Assembly: GCF_000015265.1 (NCBI RefSeq)
Contig: NC_008699.1
Span: 4,092,001 to 4,156,000 of the forward strand
Length of the DNA stretch: 64,000 nt
Direction of reading: 5' to 3'
Source of the DNA: Nocardioides sp. JS614
GTDB lineage: Bacteria; Actinomycetota; Actinomycetes; Propionibacteriales; Nocardioidaceae
In this document: piece by piece, positions 1-8,166 of the stretch
Layout of the letters: each line of letters opens with the position of its first letter
Position numbering within the stretch: position 1 is the stretch's first letter
Translations under genes and position numbers: made by a program
The notes under the pieces: model-generated
What the model saw: only the letters and a program-made list of their open reading frames with translations
Told to the model about the DNA's origin: nothing
Database searches by the model: none

Positions 1-40
1 GATCCCACGTTGATTCGGGACTCAACCGGAGAAAATGACG

Positions 41-70
41 CCGACCCGCCCGAGGTCTCGGGCGGGTCGG
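41..70 (-). terminator. Rho-independent terminator after rplQ
   Basis: An inverted repeat with 14-base arms (CCGACCCGCCCGAG and its complement) lies 20 bases past the rplQ stop. On the minus strand it is followed by CGTCATTTTC, a short T-rich tract. It probably ends the alpha operon. Positions 1-40 show no recognisable gene. Confidence 0.75.
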
Positions 71-89
71 CGGCTCGGACGGGGCCGGC

Positions 90-698
90 TCAGGCCTTGT
101 CGTCCTCGGTGCTCTCCTCGGTGCTCTCCGCGGCTGGCTCCTCGGTGGCGGCCTCGTCCTCGACGGGCTGCTCCTCGGTGACCACGCTCTCCTCGGGCGA
201 CGCCTCGTCGGTCAGCTCGGTGGGAGCCTCCTCGACAGCCGTCTCCTCGGCCACGGTCTCCTCGGCGGGCGCCTCCTCGACCGGCGCCGGGGCGGTTGCG
301 GCCGGTGCGGCCTTCTTCGCCTTCGGGGCCGACGGCTTGTAGGCCTCGGTCACGAGCTCGATGACGGCCATCGGGGCGTTGTCGCCCTTGCGGGGACCGA
401 TCTTCGTGATCCGGGTGTAGCCACCCGGACGCTCGGCGAAGGTCGGCGCGATCTCGGTGAAGAGGGTGTGGACGACCGACTTGTCGCGGATGGTCTTGAG
501 GACCTCACGACGGTTGTGCAGGTCGCCCTTCTTCGCCTTGGTGATCAGCTTCTCCGCGTGCGGACGCAGCGCGCGCGCCCGCGACTCGGTGGTCGTGATC
601 CGGCCGTGCTCGAACAGCTGGGTGGCCAGGTTCGACAGGATCAGGCGCTGGTGGGACGGGCTGCCGCCGAGGCGGGGACCCTTGGTGGGCTTGGGCAT
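90..698 (-). CDS. rplQ: 50S ribosomal protein L17 with long acidic C-terminal tail
   Basis: L17 is a large-subunit protein near the peptide exit tunnel. Residues 1-120 are the conserved L17 domain, opening [12 protein letters not shown]. From about residue 122 to 202 an Ala/Pro/Lys hinge leads into a tail dominated by Glu, Ala, Pro and Thr, so the protein is about 80 residues longer than a minimal bacterial L17. Actinobacterial L17 proteins often carry tails, but this one is long and strongly acidic. The ATG start has a GGAGGAG ribosome site upstream. It is the last gene of the alpha operon, 150 bases after rpoA. Confidence 0.97.
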   Translation of the reverse strand: MPKPTKGPRLGGSPSHQRLILSNLATQLFEHGRITTTESRARALRPHAEKLITKAKKGDLHNRREVLKTIRDKSVVHTLFTEIAPTFAERPGGYTRITKIGPRKGDNAPMAVIELVTEAYKPSAPKAKKAAPAATAPAPVEEAPAEETVAEETAVEEAPTELTDEASPEESVVTEEQPVEDEAATEEPAAESTEESTEDDKA

Positions 699-802
699 TG
701 TCTTCTCTCTCCTCCCGAGCCGTACCAGGTACTCGGGTAGATCCTTCTTGTGAGGTACCCACCCGCGGTGGCCACGGTTTCGATCGTCACCACCGACGGG
801 GT

Positions 803-844
803 CTGGGGCGAAGCCCCAGTTGGGCTAGTACGGGCGAAGCCCGT
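803..844. repeat. Two GAA-loop palindromes between rpoA and rplQ
   Basis: CTGGGGC-GAA-GCCCCAG (803-819) and ACGGGC-GAA-GCCCGT (830-844) are perfect small hairpins in the 150-base rpoA-rplQ gap. The sequence just before them (ACCACCGACGGGG) recurs before similar hairpins at 12411. They belong to the dispersed palindrome family described in the findings. Confidence 0.75.
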
Positions 845-848
845 TCGA

Positions 849-1865
849 TCAGTACTGCTCGTCTTCGACGAACGCGTCGTCGTCGTCATCGCCGTACGCC
901 GCGAGCGCGGCGTGCGGGTCGAAGCCGGGCGCGCTGTCCTTGAGGGACAGGCCCATCTCGACCAGCTTGGCCTTGACCTCGTCGATCGACTTCGCACCGA
1001 AGTTGCGGATGTCGAGCAGGTCCTGCTCCGAGCGGCTGATGAGCTCACCCACGGTGTGGATGCCCTCGCGCTTGAGGCAGTTGTAGGAGCGGACGGTCAA
1101 CTGCAGGTCCTCGACCGGGAGGGCGAGGTCCGCGGCCAGCTGCTCGTCGACCGGCGACGGGCCGATGTCGATGCCCTCGGCCTCGACGTTCAGCTCGCGG
1201 GCCAGGCCGAAGAGCTCGACCAGGGTCTTGCCGGCCGACGCGATCGCGTCGCGGGGCCGGATCGACGGCTTGGTCTCGACGTCGATGACGAGCTTGTCGA
1301 AGTCGGTGCGCTGCTCGACACGGGTGGCCTCGACCTTGTAGGTCACCTTGAGGACCGGGCTGTAGATCGAGTCGACCGGCATCCGGCCGATCTCGTTGTC
1401 GGCGCCCTTGTTCTGGACGGCGGAGACGTAGCCACGGCCACGCTCGACGACCAGCTCCATCTCCAGCTTGCCCTTGTCGGACAGGGTCGCGATCTTCAGG
1501 TCGGGGTTGTGCACCTCGACACCGGCCGGCGGCGCGATGTCGGCGGCGGTCACGTCACCGGCACCCGACTTGCGCAGGTACATGGTGACGGGCTCGTCGT
1601 GCTCCGAGGAGACGACGAGACCCTTGAGGTTGAGGATGACCTCCGTGACGTCCTCCTTGACCCCCTCGATGGTGGAGAACTCGTGGAGGACGTTGTCGAT
1701 CTTGATGCTCGTGACCGAGGCACCCGGGATCGAGCTGAGGAGGGTACGGCGGAGCGAGTTGCCCAGCGTGTAGCCGAAGCCGGGCTCCAGGGGCTCGATC
1801 ACGAACCGCGAGCGGAACTCGTCGACGGTCTCTTCCGACAGGGTGGGGCGCTGTGCGATGAGCAC
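849..1865 (-). CDS. rpoA: DNA-directed RNA polymerase subunit alpha
   Basis: Alpha dimerises to nucleate core polymerase assembly, and its C-terminal domain contacts UP elements and activators. The 338-residue protein has the N-terminal assembly domain (about residues 1-230, with the [15 protein letters not shown] signature) and the helix-hairpin C-terminal domain (about 245-315, [16 protein letters not shown]). It ends in an acidic tail, [13 protein letters not shown]. The start is GTG ([12 protein letters not shown]) with a GGAAAGGAAAG ribosome site. It lies between rpsD and rplQ, with hairpin-containing spacers on both sides (about 150 bases each), which is looser than usual for this operon. 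Confidence 0.98.
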   Translation of the reverse strand: MLIAQRPTLSEETVDEFRSRFVIEPLEPGFGYTLGNSLRRTLLSSIPGASVTSIKIDNVLHEFSTIEGVKEDVTEVILNLKGLVVSSEHDEPVTMYLRKSGAGDVTAADIAPPAGVEVHNPDLKIATLSDKGKLEMELVVERGRGYVSAVQNKGADNEIGRMPVDSIYSPVLKVTYKVEATRVEQRTDFDKLVIDVETKPSIRPRDAIASAGKTLVELFGLARELNVEAEGIDIGPSPVDEQLAADLALPVEDLQLTVRSYNCLKREGIHTVGELISRSEQDLLDIRNFGAKSIDEVKAKLVEMGLSLKDSAPGFDPHAALAAYGDDDDDAFVEDEQY

Positions 1866-1965
1866 TGGTTCTTTCCTTTCCGGACCTACCCGCTATTTGA
1901 CAGGTCCGAACTTCAGGGTTGACGGAAGGCGATCCACCGGCCACTCCGGCCCCAGACCCGGGGGT

Positions 1966-2013
1966 CTGGGGGCGGAGCCCCCAGTGGGGGTTCAAGGGGG
2001 CGAAGCCCCCTTG
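1966..2013. repeat. Tandem GNA-loop palindromes between rpsD and rpoA
   Basis: CTGGGGGC-GGA-GCCCCCAG (1966-1984) and CAAGGGGGC-GAA-GCCCCCTTG (1993-2013) are two perfect hairpins in the rpsD-rpoA spacer. The second, with its preceding GGGGGTT, is nearly identical to the element at 4133-4153. Confidence 0.8.
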
Positions 2014-2016
2014 TGT

Positions 2017-2625
2017 CTACTTCTTGGAGTAGTACTCGACGATGAGCTGCTCCTGGACCGGGATGTCGATCTGCGCGCGCACGGGGAGCTGGTGGACCAG
2101 GACCCGCATCCGCGACGGGATCGCCTCGAGCCACGCGGGCACGACGCGCTCGCCGTGGGTCTCGCGCGCCACGATGAACGGGGTCATCTCCAGCGACTTC
2201 TCGCGGACGTCGATGACGTCGTGCGCGGTGACCTGGAAGGACGGGATGTCGACCTTCTTGCCGTTCACCTTGAAGTGGCCGTGCGTCACGAGCTGACGGG
2301 CGTGGCGACGGGTCCGGGCGAAGCCGGCGCGGTAGACCACGTTGTCGAGGCGGCACTCCAGCAGCTGGAGCAGGTTGTCACCGGTCTTCCCGGCGCGACG
2401 CGAGGCCTCGGTGTAGTAGTTGTGGAACTGCTTCTCGAGGACGCCGTAGGTGAAGCGCGCCTTCTGCTTCTCCCGGAGCTGGAGGAGGTACTCGCTCTCC
2501 TTGATCCGGCCGCGGCCGTGCTGGCCGGGGGGGTAGGGGCGACGCTCGTAAGCCGAGTCGCCACCGACGAGGTCGACACCGAGGCGGCGCGACTTCTTGG
2601 TCATGGGTCCGGTGTAACGGGCCAT
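2017..2625 (-). CDS. rpsD: 30S ribosomal protein S4
   Basis: S4 is a primary 16S rRNA-binding protein that starts assembly of the 30S body. The 202-residue product begins MARYTGPMTKKSRRLGVDL and has the S4 RNA-binding domain at about residues 92-155. It lacks the N-terminal zinc cysteines found in C+ forms of S4. The ATG at 2625 was chosen because the conserved N-terminus begins there; the frame stays open upstream but without similarity. The gene is 31 bases after rpsK. Confidence 0.97.
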   Translation of the reverse strand: MARYTGPMTKKSRRLGVDLVGGDSAYERRPYPPGQHGRGRIKESEYLLQLREKQKARFTYGVLEKQFHNYYTEASRRAGKTGDNLLQLLECRLDNVVYRAGFARTRRHARQLVTHGHFKVNGKKVDIPSFQVTAHDVIDVREKSLEMTPFIVARETHGERVVPAWLEAIPSRMRVLVHQLPVRAQIDIPVQEQLIVEYYSKK

Positions 2626-2656
2626 TGCTACAAGTCTCCTGTTCTCAGGTGTCGGG

Positions 2657-3064
2657 TCAGACGCGCCGGCGCTTGGGCGGGCGGCATCCGTTGTGGGGCG
2701 TCGGCGTGACGTCCTGGATGGTGCCGACCTCGAGGCCGATCGCACCCAGGGAACGGATCGCCGTCTCGCGGCCCGAGCCCGGGCCCTTCACGAAGACGTC
2801 GATCTTCTTCATGCCGTGCTCCATCGCCCGACGACCGGCAGCCTCGGCTGCCATCTGCGCGGCGAACGGGGTGGACTTGCGGGAGCCCTTGAAGCCGACG
2901 GTGCCGGCCGAGGCCCACGAGATCACCGCACCGGTGGGGTCGGTGATCGTGACGATGGTGTTGTTGAACGTGCTCTTGATGTGGGCCTCGCCCATCGCGA
3001 CGTTCTTCTTCTCCTTGCGGCGCACCTTCTTGGCGCCGGCCGCAGTGCGGCTCTTGGGAGGCAT
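2657..3064 (-). CDS. rpsK: 30S ribosomal protein S11
   Basis: S11 sits in the platform of the small subunit near the mRNA exit. The 135-residue product opens [20 protein letters not shown] and contains the conserved [15 protein letters not shown] region (here [17 protein letters not shown]) and the basic C-terminus [11 protein letters not shown]. The length is normal. It follows rpsM in the alpha operon, with an 89-base spacer containing a REP-like repeat. Confidence 0.98.
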   Translation of the reverse strand: MPPKSRTAAGAKKVRRKEKKNVAMGEAHIKSTFNNTIVTITDPTGAVISWASAGTVGFKGSRKSTPFAAQMAAEAAGRRAMEHGMKKIDVFVKGPGSGRETAIRSLGAIGLEVGTIQDVTPTPHNGCRPPKRRRV

Positions 3065-3116
3065 GCAGTATCTCCTGGAAGTAGCTGGTCTGTGGTGGTC
3101 AGTGCTGACGGCGGTT

Positions 3117-3139
3117 GAGGCGCAAGCGGAGCGAGCCTC
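3117..3139. repeat. REP-like inverted repeat between rpsM and rpsK
   Basis: GAGGC and GCCTC (within TTGAGGC and GCCTCGAA) flank a GCAAGCGGAGCGA core. On the minus strand this reads as TTCGAGGC, then TCGCTCCGCTTGC, then GCCTCAA. It resembles the CTCGCTGCGCTCGC elements elsewhere in the window. Confidence 0.5.
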
Positions 3140-3153
3140 GAAACCCCGTCAGA

Positions 3154-3528
3154 TCACTTGGCCTTCTTCTTGCCGGCAACCGTGCGCTTCGGACCCTTGC
3201 GGGTGCGGGCGTTGGTCTTGGTGCGCTGACCGCGGACCGGGAGGCCCTGGCGGTGACGGCGACCCTGGTAGCTGCCGATCTCGATCTTGCGCCGGATGTC
3301 GGCCTGGACCTCGCGACGGAGGTCACCCTCGATCTTGAAGTTGGCTTCGATCTCGTCACGGAGCTTGACCAGCTCTTCGTCACCCAGCTGGTGGACGCGG
3401 AGGTCGGGGTTGACCCCGGTGGCCTCCAGGACCTGCTGGGCGCGGGTACGGCCGATGCCGTAGATGTAGGTGAGTGCGATCTCGATGCGCTTGTCGCGCG
3501 GGAGGTCCACACCAACGAGGCGTGCCAT
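3154..3528 (-). CDS. rpsM: 30S ribosomal protein S13
   Basis: S13 binds the head of the 30S subunit and forms inter-subunit bridges. The 124-residue product begins [20 protein letters not shown] and keeps the helix-two-turn-helix core and the basic C-terminus ([14 protein letters not shown]). An upstream in-frame start at 3576 gives 16 extra residues with no family similarity, so the ATG at 3528 is preferred. It lies 160 bases downstream of rpmJ. Confidence 0.97.
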   Translation of the reverse strand: MARLVGVDLPRDKRIEIALTYIYGIGRTRAQQVLEATGVNPDLRVHQLGDEELVKLRDEIEANFKIEGDLRREVQADIRRKIEIGSYQGRRHRQGLPVRGQRTKTNARTRKGPKRTVAGKKKAK

Positions 3529-3688
3529 GTGGGCGGTTTCCTTCTGTTGTTCGCAGCGGTTTCGGTCGTGTCGCATCCCGGCCTCGTAGTGTCCCGGGCT
3601 CCGGCCGTCTGCTCCGGAGGTGGCTTCGCTCGTCGTCCGACGGGCTAGCGATCACGTTGTGGGTTCTTCAGTTGTGCGGTTCTGCGGC

Positions 3689-3802
3689 TCAGCCCTGACG
3701 CTGCTTGTGGCGCGGGTTCTCGCAGATGACCATGACGCGGCCGTGGCGACGGATCACCTTGCACTTGTCACAGATCGGCTTGACGCTCGGCTTGACCTTC
3801 AC
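3689..3802 (-). CDS. rpmJ: 50S ribosomal protein L36
   Basis: L36 is the smallest 50S protein and binds 23S rRNA through a zinc ribbon. The 37-residue product [20 protein letters not shown]... carries CDKC, a third Cys and a His near the C-terminus, which is the zinc-binding (C+) form. The start is GTG at 3802, preceded by a GGAAAGGG ribosome site. It lies 32 bases after infA, as usual in actinobacteria. Confidence 0.95.
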   Translation of the reverse strand: MKVKPSVKPICDKCKVIRRHGRVMVICENPRHKQRQG

Positions 3803-3834
3803 TGTCAGGCCCTTTCCGGTGAGTAGCGGCTTGC

Positions 3835-4056
3835 TTACTTGTACCGGTAGACGATCCGACCTCGGGTGAGGTCGTACGGCGAGAGCTCCACCACGACCCG
3901 GTCCTCGGGGAGGATCCGGATGTAGTGCTGGCGCATCTTGCCGCTGATGTGGGCGAGAACCTTGTGGCCGTTGCTCAGCTCCACGCGGAACATCGCGTTC
4001 GGGAGGGCCTCCACGACGGTGCCCTCGATCTCGATCACGCCTTCTTTCTTCGGCAT
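3835..4056 (-). CDS. infA: Translation initiation factor IF-1
   Basis: IF-1 binds the ribosomal A site during initiation and supports IF-2 and IF-3. The 73-residue product, [20 protein letters not shown], is a single OB-fold S1-like domain with the [13 protein letters not shown] region and the usual length. The ATG at 4056 was chosen by family N-terminus; an ATG nine bases upstream would add three residues. It opens the alpha operon, behind a spacer with a hairpin repeat and a TAGACT promoter candidate. Confidence 0.97.
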   Translation of the reverse strand: MPKKEGVIEIEGTVVEALPNAMFRVELSNGHKVLAHISGKMRQHYIRILPEDRVVVELSPYDLTRGRIVYRYK

Positions 4057-4132
4057 GTCCTCCACAATCTGTTGATCGTTTGTCTACCGTCGGCCCGGGA
4101 ACCGCCCCAGCACTCCCGTCCTTCCGGGGGTT

Positions 4133-4153
4133 CAAGGGGGCGGAGCCCCCTTG
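4133..4153. repeat. GGA-loop palindrome in infA leader
   Basis: CAAGGGGGC-GGA-GCCCCCTTG is a perfect hairpin in the infA 5' leader. With its preceding GGGGGTT it matches 1993-2013 apart from one loop base. Confidence 0.75.
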
Positions 4154-4286
4154 TGGGTGGACCTCGTAGCGCCGCCCGTCGAACCTCATTCCGGACACGC
4201 GCACGAGCCACTCCGAGGAGTGATCCGATTGGATTCCGGGCAGCCGCGAGGCACCACGAAGCAGACCCACGTTGGGCCGACGCACC

Positions 4287-4292
4287 AGTCTA
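4287..4292 (-). promoter_or_regulatory. Candidate promoter -10 element for the alpha operon
   Basis: The minus strand reads TAGACT, a strong actinobacterial SigA-type -10 hexamer, about 230 bases upstream of infA and just inside the end of the gap after the oxidoreductase gene. No good -35 hexamer is visible. The rest of the 257-base gap (4057-4313) holds only the hairpin at 4133. Confidence 0.4.
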
Positions 4293-4313
4293 GTGGCATT
4301 CGGGCGCGAATCC

Positions 4314-5357
4314 CTAACTGAGCAGCCGCAGCGTCTGCTCGCGAGCGGGGCTCGCGGTCGGCTCCGTGCCCGTGAAGGCACCGGCGACCGGGTGCACCAT
4401 CACCTCGTCGACGTCGTACGTCGCCGCCAGCTCCTCGATCCGGCTCCGGGCCCGGTCGGGGGCGCCGATCACCCAGCGCTGCGCCATCGCCTCCAGCAGG
4501 TCGTGGTGCGACGGCGGCAGCTCGACCTTCTCCGCCTCCTCGACCCTGAGCTGCGGGCGCAGCTCCCCGCCGGTGCGCAGCGCCACCATGGCCAGCAGCT
4601 GGGGCAGCGCCAGGCGCCGCGCCTCGTCCTCGGTGTCGGCCACCACTGCGTTCACCGTGAGGAAGGTCCGCGGCTCCGAGAGCTCGGGGGACGCGCGGAA
4701 GCCGGAGCGGTAGAGCTCGAGCGCCTCGGCGGTACCCGAGCCGGAGAAGTGGTGCGCGAAGACGTAGGGCATCCCCTTCTCGGCGGCCAGCCGGGCGGAG
4801 TAGTCCGAGGACCCGAGCAGCCAGACGGTCGGGACGGTGCTCGCCGCGGGGGTGGCGCGCAGCGGGTAGGTGCGGCCCTGGATGCCGAGGCCGACCCCCT
4901 CGGGAGCCATCATCGCGAGCACGTTGTCGACGTACTCGGGGAACCGGGTGACCGCCTCGTCGTTCACTCCCCCGGCGCCGTGCCGCAGCGCGTAGGACGT
5001 GACCGGATCGCTGCCCGGCGCCCGGCCGATGCCGAGGTCGATCCGGCCGGGGAAGGCCGCCTCGAGGAGCGCGAACTGCTCGGCGACGACGAGCGGCGCA
5101 TGGTTGGGCAGCATCACCCCACCGGAGCCGACCCGAAGCCGCCGGGTCGCGCCGGCGACCAGCCCGATCAGCACCGGTGGGTTGGTCGCGGCGACCGCGG
5201 GCATGTTGTGGTGCTCGGCGAGCCAGTAGCGCCGGTAGTCGAGCTCGTCGGCGACCCGGGCGAGCGAGAGCGTCGCCGCGAGTGCGTCAGCGGTCGTCTG
5301 GTCGCTGCGGACCGGGACCAGGTCGAGGACGGACAGGGCGGTACGACGGGCGCTCAC
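4314..5357 (-). CDS. LLM-class flavin-dependent oxidoreductase (luciferase-like)
   Basis: The product (about 347 residues) is a luciferase-like TIM-barrel flavoprotein that probably uses reduced FMN or F420; its substrate cannot be told from sequence. The N-terminus [13 protein letters not shown], then [11 protein letters not shown] and [10 protein letters not shown], are typical of the MsnO8-type subgroup. GTG at 5357 places the start at the family N-terminus; another GTG at 5411 would begin four bases past the terC stop. It follows terC so closely that the two are probably cotranscribed. The pair sits between map and infA, where many actinobacteria have nothing. Confidence 0.85.
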   Translation of the reverse strand: MSARRTALSVLDLVPVRSDQTTADALAATLSLARVADELDYRRYWLAEHHNMPAVAATNPPVLIGLVAGATRRLRVGSGGVMLPNHAPLVVAEQFALLEAAFPGRIDLGIGRAPGSDPVTSYALRHGAGGVNDEAVTRFPEYVDNVLAMMAPEGVGLGIQGRTYPLRATPAASTVPTVWLLGSSDYSARLAAEKGMPYVFAHHFSGSGTAEALELYRSGFRASPELSEPRTFLTVNAVVADTEDEARRLALPQLLAMVALRTGGELRPQLRVEEAEKVELPPSHHDLLEAMAQRWVIGAPDRARSRIEELAATYDVDEVMVHPVAGAFTGTEPTASPAREQTLRLLS

Positions 5358-5414
5358 CCTGGTGCCAACCGGCCGGCCGGGTGTTCCATTCCGGTCCCGG
5401 CCTCGGGCCACGGG

Positions 5415-6473
5415 CTAGTCGTCGCCGAGCGAGGCCGTGCGCTCCTCGACCTCCGCCTTGGACATCCGCGAGGAGACGGCCAGGCTGACGACCGCGGTGA
5501 TCGCCAGGGTCCCGATGATCACCGCCAGCGAGAGCCAGATCGGGATGTCGGGGGCCCACCCGATGTGCTCCCCGCCGTTGATGAACGGCAGCTCGTTCTC
5601 GTGCATCGCGTGCAGCACCAGCTTGACGCCGATGAACCCGAGCAGCACGGCGAGGCCGTAGGAGAGGTAGATGAGCCGCTGGAGCAGGCCGCCGATGAGG
5701 AAGTAGAGCTGCCGCAGGCCCATCAGCGCGAACACGTTGGCGGTGAACACCAGGTAGGGGTCGCGGGTCAGGCCGTAGATCGCGGGGATCGAGTCCAGGG
5801 CGAACAGCAGGTCGGTGGTGCCGAGCGTGAGGACCACCAGGAACATCGGGGTGATCAGCCGCTTGCCGTTCGTCTTGGTGAGCAGCTTCGTCCCGTGCCA
5901 CTCGCTGGTGGCGGGCAGGTGCTTCTCCGCGAACCGCACCAGGCGGTTCTCCTCGTACTCCTCGGCGTCGTCCTCGGTGGAGCCCTGCTTGGCGAGCTTG
6001 ACCGCCGTCCACAGCAGGAACGCCCCGAAGACGTAGAAGACCCAGCTGAACTCGTTGATGGCCGCGGCGCCGACCACGATGAAGATCGCCCGCATGACCA
6101 GCGCGAGCACGATGCCGATCATCAGGGCGGTCTGCTGGTACTGCCGGGGCACCGAGAAGTTCGCCATGATGATGATGAAGATGAAGAGGTTGTCGATCGA
6201 GAGCGAGTACTCCGTCAACCAGCCCGCGAAGAACTCGGGCCCGGGGTTCGGTGACAGCGCGTGCGGCTCGGCGAACAGCCACAGCGCCGCGCCGAACAGC
6301 ACCGCCAGGCCGATGAAGAACGCGAGGTGCCGGCTGACCTCGGGCATGGTCGGCTCGTGCGGGCGGCGCGCGATGATCGCGAGGTCGACGAACAGGACGC
6401 CGACCGTCACCGCGATCGTGATCGCCCAGACGAGTGGGGAGGCGACCGAGTCGCCCACGATCATGGCAGTCAT
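5415..6473 (-). CDS. TerC family integral membrane protein, probable Mn2+ exporter
   Basis: TerC proteins (Alx, YkoY, MeeF) are membrane proteins linked to manganese efflux and metal resistance. The 352-residue product has about eight or nine hydrophobic segments. It contains the intramembrane acidic motifs of the family, seen here as EYSLSIDNLFIF near residue 80 and LFALDSIPAIYGLT near residue 200. The ATG at 6473 follows a strong GGAGGAG ribosome site. The leader matches the yybP-ykoY manganese riboswitch, which supports a role in Mn2+ homeostasis. Confidence 0.9.
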   Translation of the reverse strand: MTAMIVGDSVASPLVWAITIAVTVGVLFVDLAIIARRPHEPTMPEVSRHLAFFIGLAVLFGAALWLFAEPHALSPNPGPEFFAGWLTEYSLSIDNLFIFIIIMANFSVPRQYQQTALMIGIVLALVMRAIFIVVGAAAINEFSWVFYVFGAFLLWTAVKLAKQGSTEDDAEEYEENRLVRFAEKHLPATSEWHGTKLLTKTNGKRLITPMFLVVLTLGTTDLLFALDSIPAIYGLTRDPYLVFTANVFALMGLRQLYFLIGGLLQRLIYLSYGLAVLLGFIGVKLVLHAMHENELPFINGGEHIGWAPDIPIWLSLAVIIGTLAITAVVSLAVSSRMSKAEVEERTASLGDD

Positions 6474-6482
6474 CGAGAGTTT

Positions 6483-6642
6483 CTCCTCCGGAGTGGCCCA
6501 GAATGTCAACGTACGTCGTACGCCGGCGCGGTCATTTCTCCGGAGGTCTCTTCCGCTCGGGTCACGAGCCGATGGCACCGGGTCCGGGCGCGGACCCGGG
6601 CCGTACTGACGACACCACCGCGGGGAATACTCCCCTCCTGGC
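6483..6642 (-). ncRNA. yybP-ykoY (Mn2+) riboswitch upstream of terC
   Basis: Read on the minus strand, the leader has the three hallmark blocks in order: GGGGAGTA (6635-6628), GTCGTCAGTAC (6613-6603) and GTTGACATTC (6510-6501). These resemble the Bacillus subtilis ykoY leader, and yybP-ykoY leaders are known to precede TerC genes. A long GC-rich hairpin fills the middle. Near the 3' end an ACTCC (6494-6490) abuts the ribosome site GGAGGAG (6489-6483). It could pair either with GGAG at the 5' end of the aptamer or with the ribosome site, which suggests translational control, ON with Mn2+. The motif match is seen directly; the switching mechanism is inferred. Confidence 0.8.
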
Positions 6643-6701
6643 GGGAGCCATCATTCCACGCCGCCACCGCGGAACGCGATTCGGGGCCCGGGTCGACCCG
6701 G

Positions 6702-7520
6702 TCAGTCCCCGCCGTAGCGCACGCCGAGCGCGGTCAGGGCCGCCTCGCCGCCGTCCAGGGCGGTCAGCACCCAGGTCCCGCGCGGCGTGAGCGTGAAGGT
6801 GTGCTCGAAGTGCGCGGCCCAGCTCCCGTCGTCGGTGACCACCGTCCAGTCGTCCTCGAGCACCGAGGTGTCCTTGGCGCCGAGGGTGATCATCGGCTCG
6901 ACGGCGAGGGCCAGGCCCTCGACCAGCCTCGGGCCCTTGCCCGGCCGACCGTAGTTCGGGACGTTCGGGGGCTGGTGCATCTGGGAGCCGATGCCATGGC
7001 CGGTGTAGTCCTCGAGGATCCCGTAGCTGCCCTGGCCACGCACCTGCCGCTCGACGGCGTGCGAGATGTCGGTGACCCGCCCGCCGAGCCGGGCCGCAGC
7101 GATGCCGTGCCACATCGCCTCCTCGGTCACCCGCATCAGCTCGGTGAGCTCCCGGCTGACCGCGCCCACAGCGACGGTGATGGCGGCGTCACCGTGCCAC
7201 CCGTCGACGATGGCGCCACAGTCGATCGAGACGACGTCGCCCTCGGCGATCACGCGCTCACCCGGGATGCCGTGGACGACCTCGTCGTTGACCGACGCGC
7301 AGATCGAGGCGGGGAAGCCGTGGTAGCCCTGGAACGACGGGGTCGCGCCCGAGGACCGGATGTGGTCCTCCGCGATCGTGTCCAGCTCCCCGGTCGTGAT
7401 GCCGGCCCGCACGTGGCCGCGCAGCAGCTCCAAGGTCCGGCCCACCACCAGGCCGGCCTTGCGCATCCCGGCGATCTGCTCGGGTGTCTTGATCTCGATC
7501 CCGCGGTCGAGGAAGCCCAT
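6702..7520 (-). CDS. map: Type I methionine aminopeptidase
   Basis: The enzyme removes the initiator methionine from nascent proteins. The 272-residue product has the pita-bread fold residues: metal-binding Asp pair in SIDCGAIVDGWHGDAA, His in GHGIGSQMHQPP, Glu in VEPMIT and Glu in FEHTFTL. It lacks an N-terminal zinc-finger extension. It follows adk by 10 bases and is the last gene of the secY-adk-map unit. Confidence 0.97.
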   Translation of the reverse strand: MGFLDRGIEIKTPEQIAGMRKAGLVVGRTLELLRGHVRAGITTGELDTIAEDHIRSSGATPSFQGYHGFPASICASVNDEVVHGIPGERVIAEGDVVSIDCGAIVDGWHGDAAITVAVGAVSRELTELMRVTEEAMWHGIAAARLGGRVTDISHAVERQVRGQGSYGILEDYTGHGIGSQMHQPPNVPNYGRPGKGPRLVEGLALAVEPMITLGAKDTSVLEDDWTVVTDDGSWAAHFEHTFTLTPRGTWVLTALDGGEAALTALGVRYGGD

Positions 7521-7530
7521 CAGTCGAGAG

Positions 7531-8106
7531 TCACGACTCAGGGATGACGTCCAGCGCCTGGAAGATCCGGGCGGTGACCTCGTCGACCTCGCCGATGCCG
7601 TCGACCTCGTGCACGAGGTCGCGCTGCTTGTAGATCTCGATGAGCGGCGCGGTCTGCTCGAGGTAGAGGTCCTGACGGCGCCGGATCACGTCCTCGGTGT
7701 CGTCCGCACGACCCTCGACCTGGGCCCGCTGGAGCAGCCGGCCGACGATCTCGTCCTGGTCGACGGTGAGGCACACGACCGCGTCGAGCCGGTGCCCGGT
7801 GAACCGGATCATCCCGTCGAGCTCCTCGACCTGGGCGACCGTGCGCGGGTAGCCGTCGAGCAGGAACCCGCCGACGGCGTCGGGCTCGTCGATCCGGTTG
7901 CGGACCATCCGGTTGGTGACCTCGTCGGGGACGTACTCGCCGGCGTCCATGTAGCGCTTCGCCTCGACACCGAGCGGCGTGCCCTCGGTGACGTTGGCGC
8001 GGAAGATGTCACCGGTCGAGATCGCGGGGATCTTGAAGTGCTCGGCGATGTACTTCGCTTGGGTTCCCTTGCCGGCCCCCGGGGGGCCCATGATGATCAG
8101 GCGCAT
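7531..8106 (-). CDS. adk: Adenylate kinase
   Basis: This enzyme interconverts ATP plus AMP and two ADP. The 191-residue protein starts MRLIIMGPPGAGKGTQAKYI with the P-loop at residues 7-15 and has the DGYPRT motif in the core. It is the short form, without the extended zinc-binding LID domain, as is common in actinobacteria. It sits between secY (60 bases upstream) and map. Confidence 0.97.
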   Translation of the reverse strand: MRLIIMGPPGAGKGTQAKYIAEHFKIPAISTGDIFRANVTEGTPLGVEAKRYMDAGEYVPDEVTNRMVRNRIDEPDAVGGFLLDGYPRTVAQVEELDGMIRFTGHRLDAVVCLTVDQDEIVGRLLQRAQVEGRADDTEDVIRRRQDLYLEQTAPLIEIYKQRDLVHEVDGIGEVDEVTARIFQALDVIPES

Positions 8107-8166
8107 GGCAGCGGCATTGTCGCAGAGCGCGTCGCGGCGCCGCAGTCGTTGGTGATCAATCGCATA

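Noticed and set aside
4272..6254. A long plus-strand frame opposite terC and the LLM oxidoreductase
   Set aside because: It is an antisense shadow without any domain; the minus-strand genes have family motifs and ribosome sites.
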